Shown here: positions 18,025 to 28,482 of the stretch, piece by piece
Layout: each line of letters begins with the position of its first letter
Numbering within the stretch: the stretch's first letter is position 1
Source: Flavobacteria bacterium BBFL7
GTDB lineage: Bacteria > Bacteroidota > Bacteroidia > Flavobacteriales > Flavobacteriaceae
NCBI GenBank assembly: GCA_000153385.1
Contig: CH672375.1
Location: 540,352-604,351, forward strand
DNA: 64,000 bases
Direction of reading: 5' to 3'
Translations under genes and position numbers: made by a program
Notes under the pieces: generated by a model
The model's input: only the letters and a program-made list of their open reading frames with translations
What the model was told of the DNA's origin: nothing
Database searches by the model: none

Positions 18025-18408
18025 ATGAGCGATAGAGATTACAAAGATCAAGAAGATATTTTTTCCAAAGTAGTACGTGCAGGACGACGCACTTATTTCT
18101 TTGACGTGAGGTCAACTAAGGCAGATGATTATTATCTTACCATCACAGAGAGTAAAAAATTTACAAATGACGATGGAAGTTTTCACTTTAAGAAACACAA
18201 AATTTATCTTTATAAGGAAGATTTTGCAGAGTTTGAGAGCACTCTTGCAGAAATGACACAATACATCATCAAAGAAAAAGGTGACACTGTCATTTCAGAA
18301 AGACATCAAGCAGACTATAATCCTGCAGACCACAATACTGAAGCTGTAGCTACAGAATCAACAGAAACTGCACAAAGTTTTACTGACATCAGTTTTGATG
18401 ACATATAA
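18025..18408 (+). CDS. DUF3276 family (PUR-alpha-like) nucleic-acid binding protein
   Basis: A 127-residue basic-acidic protein matching the DUF3276/PUR family of Bacteroidetes and spirochaetes: FSKVVRAGRRTYFFDVRSTKADDYYLTITESKK then KHKIYLYKEDFAEFESTLAEM. The beta-beta-beta-beta-alpha PUR fold binds single-stranded DNA or RNA, and bacterial members dimerise. Residues 100-127 are an acidic, Thr/Glu/Ala-rich tail, probably disordered. The gene is monocistronic with its own strong terminator. The exact cellular role of this family is not established. Confidence 0.87.
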   Translation: MSDRDYKDQEDIFSKVVRAGRRTYFFDVRSTKADDYYLTITESKKFTNDDGSFHFKKHKIYLYKEDFAEFESTLAEMTQYIIKEKGDTVISERHQADYNPADHNTEAVATESTETAQSFTDISFDDI

Positions 18409-18430
18409 ACCACATCATAAAGATTTCATA

Positions 18431-18458
18431 AAGCCTCTCATTTTGAGAGGCTTTTTTT
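18431..18458 (+). terminator. Intrinsic terminator after the PUR-like gene
   Basis: 10-bp stem AAGCCTCTCA/TGAGAGGCTT (18431-18440 with 18444-18453), TTT loop, then a run of T. Confidence 0.9.
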
Positions 18459-18482
18459 ATTTTTAAACTTTAACAACCTACT

Positions 18483-20990
18483 ATGTATAAAGCAATATTA
18501 ATGGTGGCTTGTCTCGCTTTCGCGAAAGCGCTAACAGCACAAACCATTACATCTCCTACTTTAGGATACTACCTGCCAGATAACGTTACATACAACAACG
18601 AGATCTCTACACCACAAGAAATTTTAGGATATGTACCTGGAGAATGGCACGTAACACACGATAAACTTGCTGAATATATGCGTGTTTTGGCTAGACAATC
18701 GGACCGCATCACGATAGAAAATCGTGGGACTACTTATGAAGGTAGACCGTTACAATTATTAACTATTACCTCTCCACAGAACCACACAAACTTAGAACAA
18801 ATACAGGCAGACCATGTGGCTTTATCTGAAGGCAGCAATGCTTCTACAGCAAATATGCCTATAGTAGTATATCAAGGATTTTCTATTCATGGAAATGAAC
18901 CTAGTGGTTCAAACGCGGCTCTTCTTCTGGCCTATCATCTTGCCGCTGGGCAAGGAGCTGAAATGGATGAATTATTGAATAATACCGTCATACTTTTTGA
19001 TCCTTGTTTTAATCCAGATGGATTGCAGCGATTTGCTGGTTGGGTCAACCAACATAAAAGTAAAAATGTGAATCCAGACTCATACGATCGTGAATATAGC
19101 GAGGCATGGCCTGGTGGACGTACTAATCACTATTGGTTTGATATGAATCGTGACTGGCTACCTGTTCAATTACCAGAATCTCAAGCTCGCATCGAGACTT
19201 TCCATAACTGGATGCCTAATATCTTAACAGACCATCATGAGATGGGAACTAACGCAACTTTCTTTTTCCAGCCGGGAATTCCGTCACGCACGCATCCTTT
19301 AACACCAGCGATGAATCAACAGTTGACTCGTAAAATAGGAGATTTTCATGCAGCCGAATTAGATAAAATAGGATCACTTTATTATACTGAAGAAAGCTAT
19401 GACGACTTCTACTATGGTAAAGGATCAACGTTCCCAGACGTGAATGGCTCTATAGGAATTCTTTTTGAGCAAGCTAGTTCTCGTGGACATGCTCAAAATT
19501 CTGAAAATGGAGTGTTGACATTTCCATTTACGATACGCAACCAGTTTACAGCAGGAATTTCTACTCTAAAAGCCGCAGTAAGTATGCGTCAAGAAATCCT
19601 AGATTATCACAAAAAGTTTTATGCCGATGCTCGTAAAGAAAATAATAGTGGTGCCATCATTTTCGGAGATTATACTGATGCTGGTAGAACTGATGCGCTT
19701 GCAGATATTTTAATGAGACACAAAATAGAAGTGCGTTCTTTAAAAAATGATGTCACTAAAAACGGCAAAATTTATAAAAAGGACTATGCTTACATCGTTC
19801 CAAAAAATCAAAAAAATTCGCGATTGATTAAAGCGATGTTTGAAAAACGCACCACTTTTCAAGACAGTTTGTTTTATGATATCAGTGCGTGGACATTTCC
19901 ACTAGCCTTTGATATGGATTATGATGAAAATGCTAGTTTAAATGATGCTATGGATGAATTAGCATATAAGAACGGTATTGGTAAAATAAATTCGTCTGAT
20001 TATGCTTATCTCATGCCGTGGAATGAGTATAAAACGCCTAAGATTTTAAATATTTTGCTTTCTGAAGGAATACGTGCAAAGGTGGCAATGAAAGAATTTA
20101 CTATAGAAGGTAAAGATTATGACTATGGAACCATATTAATTCCTGTTCAAAATCAAAAATGGGATGCGTCTGAGTTTACAGATCGTCTAGGAGATATTGC
20201 CATCCATGAAGGCATAAGCTTTTATGGTGTTCAATCTGGACTTACTAAAGGCATCGACCTAGGTTCTCGACAGTTTAGAGCATTAACCTTACCTAAAGTT
20301 GCTTTATTAATAGGCGATGGAGTTAATCCTTATGATGCTGGCGAGATTTGGCATTTACTAGACCAGCGTTATGACATGATGGTAACTAAGATAGATGTTA
20401 ATGATATTAATCGTAAAGATTTATCACGCTACAACACCATTATTGTTCCAGCAACCTATGGTAGCCCAGAAAATGAGGTTGTCGATCAACTTAAAGAATG
20501 GACACGTGCTGGTGGAACATTAATAGGTTATCGCAGTGCCTTAAGATGGATGAGTAGTTCTAAATTATTACCGCTTACTTTTAAAAGTATCGATAATCCA
20601 GCAAACAACATCACCTTTGAACAACGTTCTGGTTTTTACGGAGCACAAAATATAGGTGGTGCCATTTTTGAAACTCAACTGGATCGTTCACATCCAATCG
20701 CATTTGGATTTAAAGATGATCAATTACCTATGTTTAGAAACACACGACTATTTGTTGAACCTCATTCAGACTCTTTTAGAAATCCAATACGTTATACAGA
20801 TAACCCTTTAATGAGTGGTTACATCTCAGACCTGAATTTAGAAGCGTTGAAAAACACGGTTCCTTTTCAGCATAATAATTATGGTCGTGGTGATGTCATA
20901 GGTTTTACTGACAACACACAGTTTAGAGCTTTCTGGTATGGAACAAATAAGTTATTAATGAACGCTATTTTCTTTGCAGAGGAGATGTAG
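18483..20990 (+). CDS. Secreted M14-family zinc carboxypeptidase
   Basis: An 835-residue exported metallopeptidase. The signal peptide (residues 1-20, hydrophobic core and TAQ cleavage site) contains the iterated palindrome as codons for LAFAKA. The M14 domain has the zinc ligands in HGNEPSGSNAA (His and Glu, about 137-140) and the later TDHHEMG region (about 250); DMNRDW (about 220) is a conserved family block. The C-terminal half (about 550-800) has an alternating alpha/beta pattern (VALLIGDGVNPYDAGEIW, TIIVPATYGS) that looks like a glutamine-amidotransferase/ThuA-like flavodoxin fold, as in other large Bacteroidetes M14 proteins. It probably trims peptides in the periplasm. No T9SS tail is present. 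Confidence 0.88.
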   Translation: MYKAILMVACLAFAKALTAQTITSPTLGYYLPDNVTYNNEISTPQEILGYVPGEWHVTHDKLAEYMRVLARQSDRITIENRGTTYEGRPLQLLTITSPQNHTNLEQIQADHVALSEGSNASTANMPIVVYQGFSIHGNEPSGSNAALLLAYHLAAGQGAEMDELLNNTVILFDPCFNPDGLQRFAGWVNQHKSKNVNPDSYDREYSEAWPGGRTNHYWFDMNRDWLPVQLPESQARIETFHNWMPNILTDHHEMGTNATFFFQPGIPSRTHPLTPAMNQQLTRKIGDFHAAELDKIGSLYYTEESYDDFYYGKGSTFPDVNGSIGILFEQASSRGHAQNSENGVLTFPFTIRNQFTAGISTLKAAVSMRQEILDYHKKFYADARKENNSGAIIFGDYTDAGRTDALADILMRHKIEVRSLKNDVTKNGKIYKKDYAYIVPKNQKNSRLIKAMFEKRTTFQDSLFYDISAWTFPLAFDMDYDENASLNDAMDELAYKNGIGKINSSDYAYLMPWNEYKTPKILNILLSEGIRAKVAMKEFTIEGKDYDYGTILIPVQNQKWDASEFTDRLGDIAIHEGISFYGVQSGLTKGIDLGSRQFRALTLPKVALLIGDGVNPYDAGEIWHLLDQRYDMMVTKIDVNDINRKDLSRYNTIIVPATYGSPENEVVDQLKEWTRAGGTLIGYRSALRWMSSSKLLPLTFKSIDNPANNITFEQRSGFYGAQNIGGAIFETQLDRSHPIAFGFKDDQLPMFRNTRLFVEPHSDSFRNPIRYTDNPLMSGYISDLNLEALKNTVPFQHNNYGRGDVIGFTDNTQFRAFWYGTNKLLMNAIFFAEEM
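18515..18530. repeat. Iterated palindrome, full 16-bp copy inside a signal peptide
   Basis: Perfect CGCTTTCGCGAAAGCG inside the M14 carboxypeptidase gene; read in frame it gives Ala-Phe-Ala-Lys-Ala of the signal peptide. Confidence 0.9.
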
Positions 20991-21051
20991 GATTTATTTT
21001 ATGTTTTAGGTTGCTGAGCTGTTAGGATGCTAGGTTAATTAAAAGTAAATA

Positions 21052-21531
21052 ATGTTAGACAACATAATACATGTATTAATAGCTATTTTGAATCTGGTTT
21101 GTTTTGGGTATTTAATTCATGTGATCGGTGGATTGATTAAATATAGAAAAAATGTATTTGAACATAGAAACAAAGCTCTTAGCATTATTATATTAGTTCT
21201 AACCATATTCCAAGTATCTAAAAAACAAGAAGAAGAATTACAAATATTCACCGTAAATCCTCTAAATACCAGTGACATAAAGATATCTATTGAAGACAAC
21301 TGGTTCAGTGATTTGAATGTCATAAGTTATAATTCAAAAAAGCATCAACCACGCATAGCGACTTTATCTCACACCGGTCTTATAATGGGAATCGAATATC
21401 AGGCAATATCAATTAATTTCATTATAAATTCAAATCAAGAATATATAGAAGTACAATACTTCAAGAAATATAGAATCTATGGCAATACCATTTATAGAAG
21501 TTTAAAATCATCAACTGTGCGTATTAAATAG
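21052..21531 (+). CDS. Hypothetical membrane-anchored protein
   Basis: I do not recognise this 159-residue protein. It begins with two hydrophobic stretches (HVLIAILNLVCFGYLIHVIGG, residues about 7-27, and ALSIIILVLTIF, about 42-53) separated by a short basic loop, followed by a soluble, beta-rich domain of about 105 residues with no Cys and no known motif. This topology suggests an inner-membrane anchor with the C-terminal part on one side. Codon use is A/T-rich like its neighbours. It sits between the M14 gene and the convergent rtcB gene, with its own terminator. Confidence 0.55.
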   Translation: MLDNIIHVLIAILNLVCFGYLIHVIGGLIKYRKNVFEHRNKALSIIILVLTIFQVSKKQEEELQIFTVNPLNTSDIKISIEDNWFSDLNVISYNSKKHQPRIATLSHTGLIMGIEYQAISINFIINSNQEYIEVQYFKKYRIYGNTIYRSLKSSTVRIK

Positions 21532-21541
21532 ATGAATTAAA

Positions 21542-21573
21542 AAAGCTCTAACCATAGTTAGAGCTTTCTTTTT
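21542..21573. terminator. Bidirectional intrinsic terminator
   Basis: Perfect 11-bp stem AAAGCTCTAAC/GTTAGAGCTTT (21542-21552 with 21557-21567), CATA loop, T-rich tail, between the hypothetical membrane gene and the convergent rtcB gene. Confidence 0.88.
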
Positions 21574-21578
21574 AAACA

Positions 21579-23104
<1,526 letters not shown>

Positions 23105-23180
23105 AATTTAATTATCTATCATTGCACGTAGACATATTCAAAAACCTAATAGACACCTAATAATCAATGTTTTAAAAATC

Positions 23181-24209
23181 ATGGCTGTAAATAAAAATGC
23201 ATTACTCAGGTATAAAACCATTGATAAATGTTTACAAAACACATATCGCACATGGACACTAGCAGATTTAGTAGCATACTGTTCGCAAACTTTATATGAT
23301 TATGAAGGGCGAGATGTTTCTGTAAGTACTAGAACAGTCCAGCTTGATATTCAAATGATGCGTAGTGACAAACTAGGTTATAATGCGCCTATTGAGGTGT
23401 ATGACCGTAAGTATTATAGATATAGTGATCCTAATTACACTATAACAGATATTCCCGTTACAGAAGCTGACATGTCTGTATTAACAGAAACTATGGAAAT
23501 GCTGCGTCAGTTCAAGGATTTTTCATTCTTTGATGAATTGAAAGTTATCATAAATAAACTTCAAGATAAAATACACACTGAGAATAGTGATAAACCATCC
23601 ATCATTTATTTAGAAAAAAATGAGAATTTAAAAGGTCTGGATTACCTAGACGAATTATACCAGGCGATTTTAAAAGAAGTAGTCATTATTCTAACCTATC
23701 AATCATTTAAGGCTAGACAACCTCAACATATCACTTTTCATCCACAGTTCTTAAGAGAATATAATAACCGATGGTTTGTCATAGGACTAGTGCAAAGTGA
23801 GGATGGCATTAGAACGCTAGCTCTAGATAGAATTATAGAAATAGATTATGATCTAAAAACCGACTATCAATATGCTCAAATCAACCCCAAAGATTATTAT
23901 AAAAATACGGTAGGCGTTACCGTTTTAGATCATCATCATACGGCTCATGTAGTCTTTAAGGTCAATAAAACAAATGCTCCTTATGTGGTCACTAAACCGT
24001 TTCACCATTCTCAAGAATTAATCTCTACACAAGAGGACGGCAGTATGACTTTTCAAATATTTGTAAATTTAAACTTTGAATTAGAGCGATTAATTCTAGG
24101 TTTCGGCGAGTCGATTGAAGTTCTTAAACCAAGAAACTTAAGACAAAGAATAAAAAGGAAAACAGCACTTGCTGCAAGAATTTATCAAAAGAAAAGCAGG
24201 AATGAGTAA
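23181..24209 (+). CDS. WYL-domain HTH transcriptional regulator
   Basis: A 342-residue YafY-like regulator. Residues 1-85 form the N-terminal winged-helix region (RYKTIDKCLQNTYRTWTLADL, then VSVSTRTVQLDIQMMR as recognition helix). The WYL domain lies at about 140-225 (VVIILTYQSFKARQPQHITFHPQFLREYNNRWFVIGL), followed by a WCX-type C-terminal extension (AHVVFKVN and LILGFGESIEVLKP). WYL domains sense nucleic-acid ligands or related signals, often linked to DNA or RNA damage. Divergent placement beside rtcB with a palindrome in the shared gap suggests it controls the RNA ligase; this is inference. Confidence 0.85.
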   Translation: MAVNKNALLRYKTIDKCLQNTYRTWTLADLVAYCSQTLYDYEGRDVSVSTRTVQLDIQMMRSDKLGYNAPIEVYDRKYYRYSDPNYTITDIPVTEADMSVLTETMEMLRQFKDFSFFDELKVIINKLQDKIHTENSDKPSIIYLEKNENLKGLDYLDELYQAILKEVVIILTYQSFKARQPQHITFHPQFLREYNNRWFVIGLVQSEDGIRTLALDRIIEIDYDLKTDYQYAQINPKDYYKNTVGVTVLDHHHTAHVVFKVNKTNAPYVVTKPFHHSQELISTQEDGSMTFQIFVNLNFELERLILGFGESIEVLKPRNLRQRIKRKTALAARIYQKKSRNE

Positions 24210-24373
24210 TTTTTTTTTGATAAAAACATCTTCAATAAAGACTCATTGACATGATTTTACAAATATCTCACCCACTAATCTTAGATCTCAGACAACCATT
24301 TCAAGATTGTTTCGTCTATATACAAAACGAGCCGTAAATTCGTTTGTAGGTCAACCACCAAATTTACTCTTCT

Positions 24374-26845
24374 ATGAAAAATGTTTTATGTACCGTAATG
24401 CTTTTATGTTTTGCTTTCGCGCAAGCGCAATTATCGGGCACTTTATATGATGACAAAAAAGAACCCATCGCCTTTGCCTCTATATATGTTGAAGGTACTT
24501 ATATTGGAACAACGACTAATAATAGTGGTCAATACACACTCACATTTCCAGAAAACGGAACTTATAATGTCGTTTTTAAATCGCTAGGTTATAAAACACA
24601 AGTAGTACAAATAGTATTTAATGATGCTGCGGTTACTAAAGATATTACCCTTACTGAAGAGCTCACCACACTAGATGCTGTAGTCATTACTAATGGTGAA
24701 GATCCTGCTTACCGCATCATACGTGAGGCGATTAACAATAGAGAAGCTAACCGTAAGAAATTCTCGAGCTATACGGCAGATTTTTACTCGCGTGGTTTTT
24801 GGTATATGGATGATGTCCCAGAGAAATTTCTAGGTAAAGAGATAGGTGATCTAGACGGATCGCTAGATTCTTTAACGCGCAGCGGTATCGTCTACCTGTC
24901 TGAAACCGTGAGCGAAATCGCTTATGACGCACCAGACAATTTTAAAGAACGTATCGTGGCCAGCAAAGTTAGTGGCGATGACAACGGTTTTTCTGTTAAC
25001 AGTGCCGAGAGTGCCAACTTTGACTTCTATAATAATAATATAGATTTAAACAATCGTATCGTATCGCCTATCGCAGACTATGCTCTAGGCTACTATGAGT
25101 ATAAATTGCTAGGTACCTTTTATGACGATAATAATTTTTTAATCAATAAAATTGAGGTGAGCTCTCGCAGACCTAAGGACAACACCTTTAACGGTACGAT
25201 TTATATTGTAGAAGATGATTGGACCATTTATGGTGTAGAGTTAACCACTCGTGGCGAGAACATCAACGTTCCTATCATTGAAGAATTGGTCTTTAATCAA
25301 TCTTTTACCTATGAAGAAGCAAGTGGTGACTGGATAAAAAGATCGCAGTCTATCGATTTTCAATTTGCCTTTTTTGGCTTTAAAGGGTATGGTCGTTTTA
25401 TAGCAAACTATACTAACTATGACTTTAAACCACAATTTGATAAAAAATATTTTGGTCCAGAAGTGTTGAGCTTCGCAGATGGTGCTAACAAAAAGGACAG
25501 CACCTACTGGAATGCAAAACGTCCTACACCACTTACCGTTGCCGAAACTGATGAGTATGTTAAGAAGGATAGCATATCTGCCGTGCGCAACGACCCAAAA
25601 TATAAAGATAGCGTCGATGCCGTAAATAATAAATTAGATCTGCTAGAAATACTGACTGGTTATACTTATCGCAACTCAAATAATCGCAGTTCTATAGGTT
25701 ATAAAGGTGTCACAGACTTTAAAGGTTTTAATACAGTACAAGGTTATGTACTAGGTACTGGCCTCTTTTATTCAAAAGGATATGATGAGGATTATAACAA
25801 ATACCTATATGCTAGTGTAGATGCAGACTACGGATTCTCTGATGATCGCGTGCGCTACAACGCATCCATCTATTATCGATTTAATAGAACAAACAGACGT
25901 AGCCTGCGACTGTCTGGTGGTACCGCTGTACAGCAAATTAATAACAGTAATCCTATATCGACGATGGAAAACACGTTGTCCAGCTTATTGTTTGAACGCA
26001 ATTATGCCAAATTCTATGAAGTCGATTATGCCAGAGCTAGCTATAGTGAAGAACTTATCAACGGACTATTTGCAAACGCCTATGTAGGCTATGAAAGGCG
26101 TCAACCGTTAACCAATACAACAGACCAGGTTTTCTTCTCACAGTCAGACGTAGACTATACACGCAATAATCCATTACAGCTGGACAACAGTAGACTCGCC
26201 TTAATAGATGAGCACGAGATGGTAAAAGTAGGTCTAGGACTGACCATACGACCAGGACAGAAATTCCAGAGCTATCCAGATCAGAAGTATAACATTAACA
26301 ACGAAAAATATCCAACCATTACTCTTAACTATGAAGGTGCACTCGCGTCAGACAACAGCAATTATGACTATCACCAGTTTAGAGCAAGCCTTTATCAATC
26401 CTTTGACATGGGTAATGTAGGACGCAGTAGTTACTGGGTAAACGGTGGTACTTTTATTAATGGCGATGGCATCTCATTTCTAGACTACCAGCACTTTAAT
26501 GGTAACAGGTTGCGTTATAAATTACAAGCTTTAAATCCCTATGGTTTTGGTCTATTGAACTACTATGACTACAGTACAAACAGCGATTATGCACAGGTAC
26601 ACTTACAACACGATTTTAAAGGCTTTATACTAGGTAAAATCCCAGGATTAAATAAGCTTAACTATGACCTCATCTTAAGTGGTAAAGCACTGTTTACAGA
26701 CCGCAAACCATATTTTGAGGCCAGTGCCGGAATCGATAATATTGGATTTGGTAAGTTCAGACCTTTCCGTGTGGACTATGTACACAGTATCACCAGCGGT
26801 CGTAGTTATGGCGCCTTTGTGGTCGGTATTAACTTTGGCCTATAA
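24374..26845 (+). CDS. DUF5686/carboxypeptidase-regulatory-like outer membrane protein
   Basis: An 823-residue exported protein. The signal peptide ends in CFAFAQAQ, whose codons carry a degenerate copy of the iterated palindrome. Residues 20-95 are a CarboxypepD_reg-like beta-sandwich (LSGTLYDDKKEPIAFASIYVEGTYIGTTTN) of the kind found at the N-terminus of Bacteroidetes outer-membrane proteins. The remainder matches DUF5686, with many aromatic beta-strands towards the C-terminus (YEGALASDNSNYDYHQFRAS, GRSYGAFVVGINFGL), suggesting an outer-membrane beta-barrel ending in Leu. No TonB box or T9SS tail is seen. The function of DUF5686 proteins is not established. Confidence 0.85.
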   Translation: MKNVLCTVMLLCFAFAQAQLSGTLYDDKKEPIAFASIYVEGTYIGTTTNNSGQYTLTFPENGTYNVVFKSLGYKTQVVQIVFNDAAVTKDITLTEELTTLDAVVITNGEDPAYRIIREAINNREANRKKFSSYTADFYSRGFWYMDDVPEKFLGKEIGDLDGSLDSLTRSGIVYLSETVSEIAYDAPDNFKERIVASKVSGDDNGFSVNSAESANFDFYNNNIDLNNRIVSPIADYALGYYEYKLLGTFYDDNNFLINKIEVSSRRPKDNTFNGTIYIVEDDWTIYGVELTTRGENINVPIIEELVFNQSFTYEEASGDWIKRSQSIDFQFAFFGFKGYGRFIANYTNYDFKPQFDKKYFGPEVLSFADGANKKDSTYWNAKRPTPLTVAETDEYVKKDSISAVRNDPKYKDSVDAVNNKLDLLEILTGYTYRNSNNRSSIGYKGVTDFKGFNTVQGYVLGTGLFYSKGYDEDYNKYLYASVDADYGFSDDRVRYNASIYYRFNRTNRRSLRLSGGTAVQQINNSNPISTMENTLSSLLFERNYAKFYEVDYARASYSEELINGLFANAYVGYERRQPLTNTTDQVFFSQSDVDYTRNNPLQLDNSRLALIDEHEMVKVGLGLTIRPGQKFQSYPDQKYNINNEKYPTITLNYEGALASDNSNYDYHQFRASLYQSFDMGNVGRSSYWVNGGTFINGDGISFLDYQHFNGNRLRYKLQALNPYGFGLLNYYDYSTNSDYAQVHLQHDFKGFILGKIPGLNKLNYDLILSGKALFTDRKPYFEASAGIDNIGFGKFRPFRVDYVHSITSGRSYGAFVVGINFGL
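24413..24427. repeat. Iterated palindrome, degenerate copy inside a signal peptide
   Basis: GCTTTCGCGCAAGCG in codons for Ala-Phe-Ala-Gln-Ala at the end of the DUF5686 signal peptide; one substitution from the consensus. Confidence 0.65.
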
Positions 26846-26862
26846 TACAAAAATACACATAC

Positions 26863-26877
26863 CGCTTGCGCGAAAAG
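26863..26877. repeat. Iterated palindrome, degenerate copy (intergenic)
   Basis: CGCTTGCGCGAAAAG just downstream of the DUF5686 stop codon; two substitutions from the consensus. Confidence 0.5.
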
Positions 26878-26917
26878 TTAGACGCTAACACCTTGTGGTA
26901 ATAATTAACTTCTAAGT

Positions 26918-26947
26918 AAAAGACTCATATCTGTATATGGGTCTTTT
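26918..26947 (+). terminator. Intrinsic terminator after the DUF5686 gene
   Basis: 13-bp stem (26918-26930 with 26935-26947) containing one T-G wobble, CTGT loop, then T-run. Confidence 0.85.
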
Positions 26948-27068
26948 TTATTGGTATTTAACAGTATTTGCAATGATTAGAAGAATTTTCTACAATCTAG
27001 TATTTCAGCACTAAATATATAAAGCTATATTTATTTTAATTAAATGAAACATTCATACTTCTATACTA

Positions 27069-27854
27069 ATGAAAAACATCACTTACCTATTACTCTTATT
27101 TCTAGTAGTTATTGGCTGTAAAAGTAATTTATCAGACACAGAAGAAAAACAAGTTTCTGAATTGATCCTTAAAGCACAAGTCCATAGAATGAATGGTCAT
27201 TTAGATCAAGCACAAGTTAACTACCTAAAGGCGTTAGAAATTGATCAAAACAATACTGCGATACAATATGATTTAATAGGTGTTTATATTGAGAAAGATA
27301 CTTTAGACCTAGCCTTTCAAGTTTTAAAACAAATCCCAGAAGAAGAAAGAGAATCAACAGATTACTATCATGTGGAAGGTGGACTTTATGACTACAATGG
27401 TCAAAGTCAAAAAGCAATAGAAAGTTATCAAAACGCCTTAAACCTGACCCAAGTTCCAGTAGTTTTTAATCAGCAGGATTTGGATCCATTGATCAATTAT
27501 GCAATGTTAGAAACTTTAGCCGGTAAGAAGGAACAAGGAGTCAATAGATTAAATAATACACTGTCTTTTTCATGGCTGACAGAAAGTGACAAAGCATTAT
27601 TACAAAATTTCAGAAATGAATTTGAATATTATCAAGGCACAGGAGTTGTAGAATTCCATGCTACAAGAGACTTTTCAATACTCACCAATAATCCGGACAG
27701 TTTAGAACAGGTTTTAAAAATTAATCATATCAATATCAAAGCAAAAAGTACAGGTCAACATCATGACTCTACTGAAATATTCTTTTCAGAAAAATTTAAA
27801 TCTAGAATTGAAGATCTTGGGTTTACAACTCATTCAATTCAGAAAAAAATATAA
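27069..27854 (+). CDS. TPR-repeat lipoprotein, unknown function
   Basis: A 261-residue lipoprotein: hydrophobic segment YLLLLFLVVIGC with Cys at about residue 17 as lipidation site. At least two tetratricopeptide-like repeats follow (AQVHRMNGHLDQAQVNYLKALEIDQNN and YYHVEGGLYDYNGQSQKAIESYQNALNL), and a third weaker one at about 145-175. The C-terminal 70 residues are unlike TPR. The protein should sit at the inner leaflet of the outer membrane or in the periplasm as a scaffold. It is monocistronic, with terminators on both sides. No partner is indicated. Confidence 0.8.
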   Translation: MKNITYLLLLFLVVIGCKSNLSDTEEKQVSELILKAQVHRMNGHLDQAQVNYLKALEIDQNNTAIQYDLIGVYIEKDTLDLAFQVLKQIPEEERESTDYYHVEGGLYDYNGQSQKAIESYQNALNLTQVPVVFNQQDLDPLINYAMLETLAGKKEQGVNRLNNTLSFSWLTESDKALLQNFRNEFEYYQGTGVVEFHATRDFSILTNNPDSLEQVLKINHINIKAKSTGQHHDSTEIFFSEKFKSRIEDLGFTTHSIQKKI

Positions 27855-27889
27855 GCCTATAATTGCAGATATTAATAATCCAACACTAT

Positions 27890-27927
27890 AAAGCTTTGGA
27901 ATCTACAATAGGATTCTTGAGCTTTTT
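27890..27927 (+). terminator. Probable intrinsic terminator after the TPR gene
   Basis: Interrupted stem: AAAGCT pairs with AGCTTT and GAATC with GATTC across a TTG/TTG internal bulge, 7-nt loop, T-run at 27923-27927. Confidence 0.6.
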
Positions 27928-28326
27928 GACTAATCAGTATAACTAGATTTGCATAAGCACAATTGACATTGCTTTCTATCTAATTTACTAGAATTCGTGT
28001 GTTCACGAGCAGTTTTTGCAAATATCAGAGAGTGCACAATTTGTATCTTGAACTTGACATCCAGCAGGTATTGAATAATCAACTGATATAGGTAAACACT
28101 CAATCGTATCATAGGTGAGACACCTAAAATGAAAATATCGAAGAAGATTCGTTTTCGTTTCGTCACATTTTTTAACAAATCGTATAACATAGTTACTCAA
28201 TTGATAGCTATACTCAATTGCTTTACTATAACCTTATGACAAAATGGTTTTTTGAGGCTAATAGTAAATCCAAGACCGATTCTTTAGTAGGTATATCTCT
28301 ATAACTCATATATTAATGCAATTAAG

Positions 28327-28355
28327 TTGCAATAAGGTAAAAAGCTGTACTTTTG
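28327..28355 (+). promoter_or_regulatory. Bacteroidetes-type promoter for the TrxB-like gene
   Basis: TTG (28327-28329), 18-nt spacer, TACTTTTG (28348-28355): both elements match the TTG-N17-23-TAnnTTTG consensus. The -33 box is embedded in GCAATTAAGTTGCAAT, a short repeated GCAAT motif. Predicted leader to ATG 28483 is about 120 nt. Confidence 0.65.
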
Positions 28356-28482
28356 TCAGTAATTATAATCCCGACATAATCGCAATAAATAACAATGAGA
28401 GAATAAAATGTAGCAACATTGGAATGAAAGGTTATAAATCAACAATCCTTTTTGCCACACTATATACTCTTAACTTATACAT

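Larger units (their letters stand above)
27855..28482. other. 628-bp stretch without a convincing gene
   Basis: It contains the terminator of the TPR gene (27890-27927) and a full promoter (28327-28355) for the downstream oxidoreductase. In between, the minus strand holds a 65-codon Cys-rich open frame (28003-28200; CQVQDTNCALSDICKNC) in an A/T-rich region with many stops in other frames. It may be a short gene or a decayed remnant, but I see no start context or homology to support it. Confidence 0.5.

Noticed and set aside
28003-28200. Cys-rich 65-codon minus-strand frame as a true gene
   Set aside because: No recognised family, no promoter, short length in an A/T-rich gap; kept only as an observation.
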